This document shows positions 17,632-31,264 of a DNA stretch of 64,000 nucleotides, piece by piece (position 1 is the stretch's first letter; each line of letters starts with the position of its first letter). Source of the DNA: Dongia deserti (GTDB taxonomy: Bacteria; Pseudomonadota; Alphaproteobacteria; Dongiales; Dongiaceae). The notes below the pieces were generated by a model. That model did no database searches. It was not told the DNA's origin and saw only the letters and a program-made list of their open reading frames with translations. Where the stretch lies: assembly GCF_003574735.1 (NCBI RefSeq), contig NZ_QORW01000002.1, forward strand, positions 124,001 through 188,000, written 5' to 3'. Position numbers and translations under genes: made by a program.

Positions 17632-18360
17632 ATGACGTATCTCGCCAAGATCCTCAGTGCGGAGAACTCGCTGCCGCCGAAGCAGCGCAAGAGCAACGCG
17701 GTCTATCACTCGCTGAAACGCGCCATCCTTCTGCGCCGCATCGAGCCAGGCCAGGCGCTCTTGGAACAACAGATCGCGGGCGCCATGAGCTGCAGCCAAG
17801 GAACGGTGCGCGAAGCGCTCCTGCGCCTGGAGCAGGACGGGCTGGTGACGCGCCGCGGCTATCACGGGACGGTCGTTTCCACCACGTCGCTGGAAGAAGC
17901 TGCGCAGATGGCGCGCATCCGCATCTCACTCGAGACGGAGAGCGCGCGCCGGGCCGCGCAATCCTGCACGGAGGCCGACTTCGCGCATTTCGACACCATC
18001 ATCGAGCGCATTGGAGAGGCCGAAGCAAGGCACGACGGCTACAGCCTCAGCGAGCTCGATCGCGAATTCCATCTGAGCATATTTCAGCGGGCGCGACTGA
18101 CGACTCTCGAGCCGATCCTGACCCGCTGCGCGCTGCATGTGCATCGCTACACCTTCGGCAACGGACCGGTCGGCGTCACACCCGACCACCGCATCGGCTT
18201 ACCCTCAAGCATGGAGCAGCACCAGACCGTGCGCGATGCCCTGGTGACCCGCGACCCGGAGGTCGCTGCCCGAGCTATGCGCGATCACATCGAAACGATC
18301 ATCGGCTACTGGTCTGCAGACCTGCTCGCTGCCGTGCGGGCCGAGCCGACCTCGCGATAG
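17632..18360 (+). CDS. GntR-family (FadR/FCD subgroup) transcriptional regulator
   Basis: 242-residue regulator. A winged helix-turn-helix occupies about residues 20-85, with the GntR core LLEQQIAGAMSCSQGTVREALLRLEQDGLV shown by its ends at residues 42-71. The C-terminal FCD-type ligand domain has the metal-binding style pattern SELDREFHLSIF and a later EQHQTVRDALVTRD. It is divergent from the peptide importer/gamma-glutamyltransferase operon and probably controls it. The ligand is not predictable; an amino acid or organic acid is typical for the subgroup. Confidence 0.88.
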   Translation: MTYLAKILSAENSLPPKQRKSNAVYHSLKRAILLRRIEPGQALLEQQIAGAMSCSQGTVREALLRLEQDGLVTRRGYHGTVVSTTSLEEAAQMARIRISLETESARRAAQSCTEADFAHFDTIIERIGEAEARHDGYSLSELDREFHLSIFQRARLTTLEPILTRCALHVHRYTFGNGPVGVTPDHRIGLPSSMEQHQTVRDALVTRDPEVAARAMRDHIETIIGYWSADLLAAVRAEPTSR

Positions 18361-18733
18361 CCCGCTGAGCGGACCACGGGGGCTGCGTCTCCACCGCTGG
18401 CTGTTCGCCTCGCTGCCCGTCAAAGAAGCGCGGCACGGCGATGCCGCCGGATCAACGATTCCGAATTAGATCTAGGAATCGCCAACAGTTTGCGTGTGAT
18501 CTCAACTGCAGTACTGGCATCTATCGCACTTTAAGGCGAAAGACTTGCCGGCAGGCTGCCAGTCCTTTATGGCCGCACTGAACACGTTCGCGCTTGGCTG
18601 GCGGTTGAGTGCGCTGCGTGCTTTGCGGCGGATCGGGGGCAGATGGAATGGGGAGCCAGGAGTTGCGAGACGTTCGCTCGACGAAGAGTCGGAGCTCGAA
18701 GCATCTTCCGCCGAATCGAGGGATGTTGAGGGC
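18361..18733 (+). other. Non-coding gap before glycosyltransferase
   Basis: 373 bases between the GntR regulator and the glycosyltransferase start. The last ~190 bases are open in frame with the glycosyltransferase, but the extra residues look non-coding and the ATG at 18734 is a better start. The stretch is visibly less GC-rich than its surroundings. I see no RNA gene, repeat or convincing promoter. Confidence 0.5.
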
Positions 18734-19441
18734 ATGAGACACATAATTAAGAACCTAATCCGGCCGATCCCCGTCGTTTATATCACGCGCTTCAACATCG
18801 CCGTTCGCTTCGGACAGCAGCCGCAAAGGTCGGTACATCTTGATCCCGTGTGGCTGGAGGAGCGCATAGCGTTGTTTGAGCGCTACTGCTTGCCGAAAAT
18901 GGCCGCGCAGTCAGACCCCCGCTTCAGGTGGCTGATCCTTGTAAGCCCTGAAACCGACAACACCATCGTGGAGCGTCTCTTGCGCGCGCCGAACTCAGAG
19001 GTAATTCCAGTTGCTCCCAATACCGCGCTTGGACCGTTGGTAGCTTCCCGCGTGGCGAAGATGGGAGACTCCATCATCACCAGCCGAATCGACAGTGACG
19101 ATCAGCTTTCGGCTACGTTCACGCAAGCTCTGCGCGAGATCAGATGGAATGGCCGGCGCCGTTTTGCCACCTATTTCACAAGAGGCCTGTACCTCGACGC
19201 ACATTCCGGTATCTATCGCGCGTTTAGATTCCCGCTTAACCAATACCCAGCAGTTTTTGAGCATAGTCCGGCCCGGGAATTCGTCACCGTCCACGCCCAC
19301 AGTCACAATCGGTTGCACAAGCTGATGGACGCCGATCTGCTGAAGACCAAGCGCCCGATGTGGTGCACAGTCGTTCATGGCGGCAATGTCCTGAACCAAA
19401 TGCGGGGCCGACCAACGAAAGCGCCGCCAGAAGACTGGTAA
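18734..19441 (+). CDS. Putative rhamnosyltransferase-like glycosyltransferase
   Basis: 235-residue protein from the ATG at 18734. It resembles the putative rhamnosyl-transferase domain: an opening VYITRFNIAVRFG, a central RFRWLILVSPETDN, and the acidic motif TSRIDSDDQLS at about residues 117-127, the likely DxD-type nucleotide-sugar site. No membrane helix is seen. It is alone between the GntR gene and tRNA-Lys in a patch that is less GC-rich and has poor coding density, which suggests an acquired surface-polysaccharide gene. The sugar donor and acceptor are unknown. Confidence 0.65.
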   Translation: MRHIIKNLIRPIPVVYITRFNIAVRFGQQPQRSVHLDPVWLEERIALFERYCLPKMAAQSDPRFRWLILVSPETDNTIVERLLRAPNSEVIPVAPNTALGPLVASRVAKMGDSIITSRIDSDDQLSATFTQALREIRWNGRRRFATYFTRGLYLDAHSGIYRAFRFPLNQYPAVFEHSPAREFVTVHAHSHNRLHKLMDADLLKTKRPMWCTVVHGGNVLNQMRGRPTKAPPEDW

Positions 19442-19534
19442 GCCGCGCTTTACCAGGCATCGCAACATTCATTCAGCTTCAGTGTTTCGACCACTGCAGA
19501 TCGCCGCACGGGGCGGCCGTTTGGCCATACCGGC

Positions 19535-19732
19535 GTGCCTGACCTGATTTCGCTTTTCAAAACCTCAACGCGATTCATTCTGCTGGTTCACTTTGGCGCG
19601 TGGTTCTACGCCGATATCGCGGCGGCGAAACGAACGCTGAAGCAAATCGGCCGCGAAAACGATGTGAAGGTCATCGTTGGCTACGACGGCTTGACGCTCG
19701 ATCTGGAGATGCTGAAAGAATCGCGAGGCTAG
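19535..19732 (+). CDS. Short ORF, possible metallo-beta-lactamase-like C-terminal remnant
   Basis: 65-residue open frame starting at GTG, with no clear ribosome site. Its second half (AAAKRTLKQIGRENDVKVIVGYD) loosely recalls the C-terminal helix and GHD strand of lactonase-type metallo-beta-lactamase proteins, but the metal-ligand region is absent. If real it would be the 3' remnant of a larger gene. The rest of 19442-19895 holds nothing I recognise. Low confidence. Confidence 0.25.
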   Translation: MPDLISLFKTSTRFILLVHFGAWFYADIAAAKRTLKQIGRENDVKVIVGYDGLTLDLEMLKESRG

Positions 19733-19895
19733 GTAGGAGTAAGGGACACAGCGCCTTCCGGTGCGTTTAGGAGGCCAATAGAGCTTTTGCCCCTGAGATC
19801 TCCGCGAGGGTCGCAGCCGACGCCCCAATCCTCGCGGTGCCTGTCTTTGTCCAGACGACCGCGTCTTAACGCATCGAAACAACTATTTTGAAAAA

Positions 19896-19971
<76 letters not shown>

Positions 19972-20068
19972 GCCCCATGCGAGGCGCGCGGTATAGCAAA
20001 AGCGCCACAGCTTTGTCGATAGCCAAATTGGCCCATATTTTCCGAGGGCTGCCAATGGCTTAGGGGAA

Positions 20069-21229
20069 TCAATCCTCGCCGGAGGTGCGCCGGCCGACCC
20101 GATAGTCGCGATGGACATAGACCGACATCAGGAGACCGAATCCCACCATGACCGTCATCAAGGCGGTGCCGCCGTAGGAGATCAGCGGCAGCGGGATGCC
20201 GACGACCGGGATCAGGCCCATCACCATCGCGGTGTTGATGAAAAAATACAGAAATATGTTCATGGTCACGCCGAACGCCAGAAGGCGCCCGAAGTGGCTG
20301 CGCGTCCTGAGTGCGATGGCGAGCCCATAGACTACCAGCAGCGAATAGAGTGCCAACACCAGCAGCCCACCCACCATGCCCAGTTCTTCGCCCAGCATGG
20401 TGAAGATGAAGTCCGTGTGGCGTTCGGGCAGGAAGTTCAGCTGCGCCTGCGACCCCTGCATCAATCCCTTGCCCCAGACGCCGCCCGAACCCAGCGCGAT
20501 CTTGGATTGCGTGATGTGATAGCCGGTGCCCAGCGCGTCCCGCGACGGGTCTAGGAAGGTCAGAAGCCGTGCCTTCTGATAATCATGCAGGAAGCCGGAA
20601 TTCCATGCCCCGACCGCCCCGACGATGCCGAGGGCGAACACGATCGCGAACTTCCACCAGCGGACGCCCGCCACGAAAAAGATGGCACCGCCCGCCATCA
20701 GCAGCATACCGGCCGTGCCGAGGTCCGGTTGCTTCAGCACCAGGCCTGCCGGCAGCACCACCAGCAAAGTGGGCATGATCAGCACCCATGGCCGGCCGAT
20801 CTCTTCATAGCTGAGGCTGTGGAAATAGCGCGCCAGGACCAGGCACAGGGAGATCTTCATCAGCTCCGAGGGCTGCAGCTGGAAGAACTTGAGATCGATC
20901 CAACGTTGCGCCCCCATGCCGACCTCGCCGGCGAACTCGACATACACCAGCAGGATGAAGGCGACGCCATAGAGCGGATAGGCGATCTTCGCGAGCCGCT
21001 GCAGATCGACCATGCCGATGGTGATCATGACGCAGATGCCGACTGCGAAGCGGATGACCTGCTTGTTCATCCAGCGGTCCGCGTCTCCGCCGGCGGCGGA
21101 ATAGAGCATCGCGAAGCCGATCGACGCCACCATGGTGATGAGAATGATCAGGCTCCACGGAACCTGCCGGATGCGCTGCGTCAGCCGGAGGCCCGGCGGC
21201 GATCCCACGCTATGGAGTTCGACGCTCAT
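20069..21229 (-). CDS. rodA: Rod-shape peptidoglycan glycosyltransferase RodA
   Basis: 386-residue SEDS-family membrane protein with about ten helices that polymerises lipid II into glycan strands during cell elongation, paired with PBP2. Family patterns visible are QRWIDLKFFQLQPSELMKI, PDLGTAGMLLMAGGAIFFVAG, and FLPERHTDFIFTMLGEELG; the ending has GIPLPLISYGGTALMT. It is the last gene of the mreB-mreC-mreD-mrdA-rodA series, twelve bases after mrdA. Full length and typical. Confidence 0.96.
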   Translation of the reverse strand: MSVELHSVGSPPGLRLTQRIRQVPWSLIILITMVASIGFAMLYSAAGGDADRWMNKQVIRFAVGICVMITIGMVDLQRLAKIAYPLYGVAFILLVYVEFAGEVGMGAQRWIDLKFFQLQPSELMKISLCLVLARYFHSLSYEEIGRPWVLIMPTLLVVLPAGLVLKQPDLGTAGMLLMAGGAIFFVAGVRWWKFAIVFALGIVGAVGAWNSGFLHDYQKARLLTFLDPSRDALGTGYHITQSKIALGSGGVWGKGLMQGSQAQLNFLPERHTDFIFTMLGEELGMVGGLLVLALYSLLVVYGLAIALRTRSHFGRLLAFGVTMNIFLYFFINTAMVMGLIPVVGIPLPLISYGGTALMTVMVGFGLLMSVYVHRDYRVGRRTSGED

Positions 21230-21241
21230 TCCAGTCCTTCC

Positions 21242-23131
21242 TCACGGCATCTCGCGCCGGCCGCCTTCGGCATTGGGATTGCGCCGTGACGGGTCGCGCC
21301 GCTGGCATTCAATCAGGATGTCGCGCGCGATTGGCGCAGCGACCGCCGAACCGCCGCCGCCATGCTCCACCACCACGGCGCAGGCGTAGCGCGGCGCATG
21401 GACCGGCGCGAACGCGACGAACAACGCATGGTCGCGCTGGTTCCAGGGCAGTTGGTCGTTCTTGAGCACGCCACGCGCGCGCTCCGCCATGGTGATGCGC
21501 CGCACCTGCGCAGTCCCGGTCTTACCCGCCAGCTCCATTCCCGGAATATCGATGCGCGAGCGGAAAGCGGTGCCGCGTTCGGTGTTGCTCACCATGTCCA
21601 TGCCGACGCGCAGCACATTCAGGTAGTTCTGCGGCAACTCGAGGCTCGGGAATGTCGGGTTTCCTTCGTCGTTCGGCGATTCCTCGGAGATCCGTCGCAC
21701 CAGACGCGGCCTGACCGCATAGCCGCCATTGGCGATGCGCGCCGTCATGACGCAAAGCTGCAGCGGCGTCGTGGTAATGAAACCTTGTCCGATACCGGCC
21801 ACCAGCGTTTCGCCCGGATGCCAGATGTCGCTGAAAGTGGCTTTCTTCCATTGCGAGTCGGGGATCAGGCCCGGCTTCTCCCCCGGCAGATCGAGACCCT
21901 GCATGGCGCCCAGGCCGAACATCCGCGCGGTCTCCGCGAGCCTATCGATGCCAGCCCGCCGGGCGATCTCATAGAAATAGACGTCGCACGAATGCTTGAG
22001 CGCGTTGGTCATGTCCATCGAGCCATGACCTTCGCGCTTCCAGCAATGGAAGCGCGCAGAGCCAAGGGTGGTGACGCCGCTGCAATAGACGCGATCGTTG
22101 GGGCTGACGCCGGCCCTCAAGCCGGCCAGCGCTGTCATCATCTTGAAGGTCGAACCGGGCGCGTACTGGCCGGCAACCGCCTTGTTGGTGAGCGGGCCGT
22201 AGATATCGTTGCTCAGCTCCTGCCATTCATCGGTGGTCAGGCCGCGATAGAACGCCGTCGGATCGAAGGATGGCGTCGAGACCAAGGCGAGCAGGTCGCC
22301 GGTATAGACGTCCATGACCGCGGCCGCGCCGGCCATTTCGCTCGACAGGCGTTGATGCGCGAACTGATGCAATCCGATGTCGAGCGTGGTCACGAGATCG
22401 CTGCCGGCATCGCCCTCGCGCCGGGCGAGCTCCCGGATCACGCGGCCGTAGGAATTGACTTCGAGCTGGCTCTCGCCGGCGCCACCACGCAATGGCCCGT
22501 CATATTGCCGCTCCAGCCCGTTCTTGCCGATGCGGAAACCGGGCTGCTTCAGCAGTGGATCGGGGTCGTTCTCGACATCCCGTTCACTCGGCACCTGGAC
22601 ATAACCCAGGATGTGCGAGGTGATGCCGCCGAACGGATAAACCCGCTTCTGGTCGATCTCGATGGAGATACCCGGCAAGTCGGGCAGGTTGAGCTCGACT
22701 GCATTCACCTCTTCCCAGGTGAGATCGTCCTTCACCGTGATCGGCTTGAAGGCCTGGGTACGCTGCTTCTCGCGCATGGTGCGCGCGATGTCCCGTTCGC
22801 TCAACGGCACGATCCGGGAAAAGGCTTCGAGCGTCGCCTGCAGGTTCGGCGTCTGCTCTGCCACCAGGATGGCGCGGTAGCTTGGCGAATTGGTGGCCAG
22901 CGGGATGCCGAAGCGGTCGAGGATGAGGCCGCGCGGCGGGAACAGAATGCGGTGACTGATGCGGTTCTCGTCCGACAGCAGCTTGTATTTCTCGCCCTCT
23001 ACTACCTGCAGGTAATAGAGCCGGCTGGCCAGGGCGCTGACCATGCCAAGCTGCAGCCCGCCCAACAGCGCCACGCGGCGCGTGAACACCTTCTGCTGGC
23101 TTTGTTGTTGCTGCTGCTTGATCCGGCCCAT
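21242..23131 (-). CDS. mrdA: Penicillin-binding protein 2 (elongasome transpeptidase)
   Basis: 629-residue membrane-anchored transpeptidase that cross-links peptidoglycan during side-wall growth with RodA. The ATG at 23131 gives a short Gln-rich cytoplasmic tail (residues 6-13), one helix at about 19-40, a dimerisation domain, and the penicillin-binding domain with active-site Ser327 in the SxxK motif STFK (327-330) and KTGTAQ near residue 540. An open frame extends upstream to 23620, but it is the shadow of mreD. It lies eleven bases downstream of mreD. Confidence 0.95.
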   Translation of the reverse strand: MGRIKQQQQQSQQKVFTRRVALLGGLQLGMVSALASRLYYLQVVEGEKYKLLSDENRISHRILFPPRGLILDRFGIPLATNSPSYRAILVAEQTPNLQATLEAFSRIVPLSERDIARTMREKQRTQAFKPITVKDDLTWEEVNAVELNLPDLPGISIEIDQKRVYPFGGITSHILGYVQVPSERDVENDPDPLLKQPGFRIGKNGLERQYDGPLRGGAGESQLEVNSYGRVIRELARREGDAGSDLVTTLDIGLHQFAHQRLSSEMAGAAAVMDVYTGDLLALVSTPSFDPTAFYRGLTTDEWQELSNDIYGPLTNKAVAGQYAPGSTFKMMTALAGLRAGVSPNDRVYCSGVTTLGSARFHCWKREGHGSMDMTNALKHSCDVYFYEIARRAGIDRLAETARMFGLGAMQGLDLPGEKPGLIPDSQWKKATFSDIWHPGETLVAGIGQGFITTTPLQLCVMTARIANGGYAVRPRLVRRISEESPNDEGNPTFPSLELPQNYLNVLRVGMDMVSNTERGTAFRSRIDIPGMELAGKTGTAQVRRITMAERARGVLKNDQLPWNQRDHALFVAFAPVHAPRYACAVVVEHGGGGSAVAAPIARDILIECQRRDPSRRNPNAEGGRREMP

Positions 23132-23142
23132 ACTAGCGGCCC

Positions 23143-23655
23143 TCACTGATCGAACAGCGCGCGCTGCAATCGTCCGAACAGGAGGGTCAGGACCGGATAG
23201 AGCGCGACATTCACGATGCTTTGCAGCGCAATCGGCCAAGGATCTGGCCATCGCTCCAGGATCAGCGCCGCCAACGCCCAGGAGAAGAAGAACACGGCAA
23301 CCGAGGTCGCCGCGAAGGCCAGCCACACCAGGAAGAAGGAGGCATCGGCCAAATGTTGCCGCCAGAACTGCGCGCTGCCGCACACGATAAGCGCCACGAG
23401 CATGCTGAGGCCGAAGGGCGAGAGGCCGAGCAGATCGCTTGCCAGACCGACCAGGGCCGCCACCCAGGGCGTCATCGCCTCCGGCTGGTAGATGGTCCAG
23501 TAGAAGATCGAAGCCGCGACCAAGGATCCTCCCAGGGGCGCGTCGAACGGTCGCCAAGGCGCAATGCTGATCAACAACAGCAGCAAGGAAACCAGCGCCG
23601 GCGTCGCGAGACGCAGCCACTCCGTGATCTGATGCCGGATGCTGAGTCCGATCAC
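23143..23655 (-). CDS. mreD: Rod-shape-determining protein MreD
   Basis: 170-residue inner-membrane protein with about five hydrophobic helices, the membrane scaffold between MreC and the synthesis enzymes. The pattern LVGLASDLLGLSPFGLSML in the middle is characteristic of MreD. Its start overlaps the stop of mreC by four bases (23652-23655), and mrdA follows after eleven bases, so it is part of one transcript. Typical length. Confidence 0.92.
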   Translation of the reverse strand: MIGLSIRHQITEWLRLATPALVSLLLLLISIAPWRPFDAPLGGSLVAASIFYWTIYQPEAMTPWVAALVGLASDLLGLSPFGLSMLVALIVCGSAQFWRQHLADASFFLVWLAFAATSVAVFFFSWALAALILERWPDPWPIALQSIVNVALYPVLTLLFGRLQRALFDQ

Positions 23656-24623
23656 CGGTTGGATCCTTCTGCCGGTTTCAGCTTCGGTTGCGTGGCTGCG
23701 GGCTTAGCAGGCTTCGGCAGCTGCACCGGTGCGGCCCTCGGCTTGGCGAATTGCTGACTCAACGAGTCGATGCCGAGATCTTCGCGCAACACGCCCGGGA
23801 GCCCATAATCCACCATGCGGATGAATTCCAAGCGGCCCAGATCCGCAAAAGGCTGAACGTAGGTCTTGCCGTCCACGATCTCGGCCACTTCGCCGACCGG
23901 CAAGCCGGGCGGGAAAGCGCCGCCGATGCCTGATGTTACCACATGATCGCCCACTTTGACGTCGGCATCGCGCGGCAGGTAGTTGATGTCCGGCTGATCC
24001 GAGTTGTTGCCGGCGAGGACCGCCTGGTCGCGCGTACGTTCGATCAGGATGGGCAGGCGGCTGTTGATGTCCGTCAGGAGCATGATGCGCGAGACGCGAT
24101 CGCCGACATCCTGGACCCGCCCGACCATGCCGTTGCCGACCATGGCGGCCTGCCCCTTCACCACGCCATGCTGGCGTCCCGCGAGCGCAATGACGCCGCG
24201 CACGAAACCGGAGGACGCATCGGCAATGACCGGCGCGCTGATGAAGCTGACACGGGGGCTCGGCGCCATCTTCAGCAGCGCGCGCAGCGATTCGTTCTCC
24301 GCCTGCAGATTGCGCGCCTGCTGCTCCCAGTCCTTGAGGGCCTGGTTCTCGCGCAGCAGCACTTCGACCTGCTGCTTCAACGAGAAGTAGGATTGCACGT
24401 CGCTGGCGGTCTCGCGGGCGGTCTCGACCGGCGCCGAGACGACGTGGATCACCGGGCCGATGCTGTCGGCAACCCAGATGCGCAGCCGCGACAGCATGAC
24501 GGTATCCGCCTTGCCGATCAGCAGCACCCCGAAAGCGGCGATCGTCAGCAGGACAAAAGAAAACCGCTGGAACCAGACCTTCAGGGAGGAAGTCGCGCCG
24601 ATGGCGCTAGAACGCTGTCTCAC
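23652..24623 (-). CDS. mreC: Rod-shape-determining protein MreC
   Basis: 323-residue bitopic protein: one N-terminal helix (residues about 18-38), a coiled-coil (about 70-115, with repeated Gln/Glu/Leu such as LLRENQALKDWEQQARNLQ), and a periplasmic beta domain containing the conserved GLVGRV-like GMVGRVQDVGDRVSRIML and VTSGIGGAFPPGLPVG. The C-terminal ~45 residues are rich in Pro, Lys and Ala, as in many alphaproteobacteria. It follows mreB after a 122-base gap and overlaps mreD. Confidence 0.95.
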   Translation of the reverse strand: MRQRSSAIGATSSLKVWFQRFSFVLLTIAAFGVLLIGKADTVMLSRLRIWVADSIGPVIHVVSAPVETARETASDVQSYFSLKQQVEVLLRENQALKDWEQQARNLQAENESLRALLKMAPSPRVSFISAPVIADASSGFVRGVIALAGRQHGVVKGQAAMVGNGMVGRVQDVGDRVSRIMLLTDINSRLPILIERTRDQAVLAGNNSDQPDINYLPRDADVKVGDHVVTSGIGGAFPPGLPVGEVAEIVDGKTYVQPFADLGRLEFIRMVDYGLPGVLREDLGIDSLSQQFAKPRAAPVQLPKPAKPAATQPKLKPAEGSNR

Positions 24624-24745
24624 GTCCCGCCCTCCGGGAATTCTTGCCGGCGCTCAAAGCCTTGGAATCCCGTCCCTTATCTAATTTTTCCACAGGCGAA
24701 CCACGGCCGCAAAGGAAAACTGCGGCTATGCTACCGCAAACATGG

Positions 24746-27807
<3,062 letters not shown>

Positions 27808-27817
27808 CGCGCTTCCC

Positions 27818-28327
27818 TCAGATCGCTTCCGGACCGCGCGAGATCGCGACCACGCCGGTGCGCGACACTTCAATAAGCCCCAGCGGCTGCATCAGGTTGA
27901 TGAAGGCGTTCAGTTTCTCGGTCGAGCCCGTCATCTCGAAGACGAAGGATTCGATCGTCGAATCCACGACGCGGGCGCGGAAGATGTCGGCGATGCGCAG
28001 GGATTCGACGCGCTTCTCACCCGCCCCCTTCACCTTCACGAGCACGAGTTCGCGCTCGAGCGACGGCGCTTCGATCGTGAGATCGGTGACGCGATGGACC
28101 GGCACCAGGCGGCGCAGCTGGTTCTTGATCTGCTCGATGATCATCGGCGTGCCGCTGGTGACGATGGTGATGCGCGAGAAGTGGCGCTGCGCATCGACTT
28201 CGGCGACGGTCAGGCTTTCGATGTTGTAGCCGCGGCCGGAGAACAGGCCGATGACGCGCGCCAGGACGCCGGCCTCGTTGTCCACCATCACCGAGATCGT
28301 GTGACGCTCAATCTGTTGCTGCTGCAC
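27818..28327 (-). CDS. ilvH: Acetolactate synthase small (regulatory) subunit
   Basis: 169-residue regulatory subunit that confers valine feedback inhibition on the large subunit. An N-terminal ACT domain begins RHTISVMVDNEAGVLARVIG and includes SGRGYNIESLTVAEV, the valine-binding region; the C-terminal domain has FVFEMTGSTEKLNAFI. I chose the GTG at 28327 because it gives the usual length and has an AAGGGGG upstream; an open frame continues to 28486 but overlaps ilvB with unlikely residues. The gene follows ilvB after 53 bases. Confidence 0.95.
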   Translation of the reverse strand: MQQQQIERHTISVMVDNEAGVLARVIGLFSGRGYNIESLTVAEVDAQRHFSRITIVTSGTPMIIEQIKNQLRRLVPVHRVTDLTIEAPSLERELVLVKVKGAGEKRVESLRIADIFRARVVDSTIESFVFEMTGSTEKLNAFINLMQPLGLIEVSRTGVVAISRGPEAI

Positions 28328-28380
28328 TCCTTCAGCCCCCTTCTTGGCTGGATCGCGACGACGCAAAGGAACGGCGGTCG

Positions 28381-30141
<1,761 letters not shown>

Positions 30142-30232
30142 GGCAAGCGCTCCTTCCCCGCCCGCTCTACGATGCAAAAATAGCTGCCGCGGGGCTGTTT
30201 CCGCCACTGGGCCGGCGGAACCTAGTGTCTGA

Positions 30233-31264
30233 TCACCCCTCGGTCAACAGGAAACCGCGAATTTTCTGGCTGATTCCTGCATAGTTACTTTCTGAAAATT
30301 GCATATCGGGCGGCTCTGGAGTTATAAAATTCTCATTCGGGATTTGGTTGCGGAACCAGGTCCCCTGCCGCTTGGCATAATTCCGGGTCTGCTGTTGTGC
30401 CACCGCAATCGTCTCCGCCGAAACCTCCGATCCGTCCCGGGCGTGCCGGGCCAAGCCCCAGAAGCCGAGTGCCTTGGCCCCGCCCTCAGGCGGCGCCCGC
30501 TCGGGCTGGTAAAGGTCCGGATGGAGTTCGAGCACCCGCCGCACCTCCGCCATCGCACCACGTTCCAGCATCATGAGAAAGCGCTGATCGCAGGCCCGAT
30601 AAAGCGCATCGCGTTCGGGCAGTAGCACAAAGGTGAGAAACTTGAGATCGACCGAAAACGCCGGCGGCAGCTTCTGCCATTCGGAGAGTGGCTTGCCGGT
30701 CGCCTGGAGCACTTCCCAAGCACGCACGATGCGTTGCCGGTCATTCGCATGCAGCCGCGCTGCGCTTGCTGGATCGCCGATTGCCAACCGCTCGCGCAGC
30801 GCCGCCGATCCGATCTCTTCCAGCAGGTTGCGCGCCGCTTGGCGAACATCGGCCGGCACATCCGGGATGGGCGAGAACCCCTGCATCAGCGCGCGTAGGT
30901 AGAGTCCGGTTCCGCCGCACAGGATCGGCAGCTTGCCGGATGCATGCGCCGCATCCACTTCCGTGCGCGCGAGCGTGGCCCAGCGTTCGGCCGAGCACAC
31001 GTCATTGAGCGCAAGAAAACCGTAGAGCCGATGCGGCACTTCCGCCTGCTCGGCAGTGCTTGGCTGCGCGGTCAGGATCGGCAGATCGCGATAGACCTGC
31101 ATGGAATCGGCATTGATGACGATGCCATCGAATGCCTGCGCCAGGCGCGCCGCCAGCGCCGATTTGCCGCTGGCGGTCGGACCGGCAATGACCAGGACCG
31201 GCTTGTGCCCCTGCCGCACCTCGCTTATACCCGCGCTCGCCATGTCCTTTGTGCTGTCGCTCAT
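30233..31264 (-). CDS. miaA: tRNA dimethylallyltransferase
   Basis: 343-residue enzyme that adds a dimethylallyl group to A37 of tRNAs reading UNN codons. The P-loop is GPTASGKSA, followed by NADSMQVYRDLPILTAQP; later segments GGTGLYLRALMQG and RQGTWFRNQ are family hallmarks. The ATG at 31264 has GGGAG five bases upstream; earlier and later Met codons are less well placed. Its 5' end overlaps the divergent serB start by 23 bases, so each promoter must lie inside the other gene. Confidence 0.95.
   Translation of the reverse strand: MSDSTKDMASAGISEVRQGHKPVLVIAGPTASGKSALAARLAQAFDGIVINADSMQVYRDLPILTAQPSTAEQAEVPHRLYGFLALNDVCSAERWATLARTEVDAAHASGKLPILCGGTGLYLRALMQGFSPIPDVPADVRQAARNLLEEIGSAALRERLAIGDPASAARLHANDRQRIVRAWEVLQATGKPLSEWQKLPPAFSVDLKFLTFVLLPERDALYRACDQRFLMMLERGAMAEVRRVLELHPDLYQPERAPPEGGAKALGFWGLARHARDGSEVSAETIAVAQQQTRNYAKRQGTWFRNQIPNENFITPEPPDMQFSESNYAGISQKIRGFLLTEG

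Noticed and set aside
21242-23620. Longer version of PBP2 starting at 23620
   Set aside because: The added 163 residues are the shadow of mreD; the ATG at 23131 gives the family's normal N-terminus.
30142-30232. Attenuator or riboswitch before the acetolactate synthase gene
   Set aside because: The gap to miaA is only 91 bases and shows neither a leader peptide rich in branched-chain codons nor a convincing pair of alternative hairpins.
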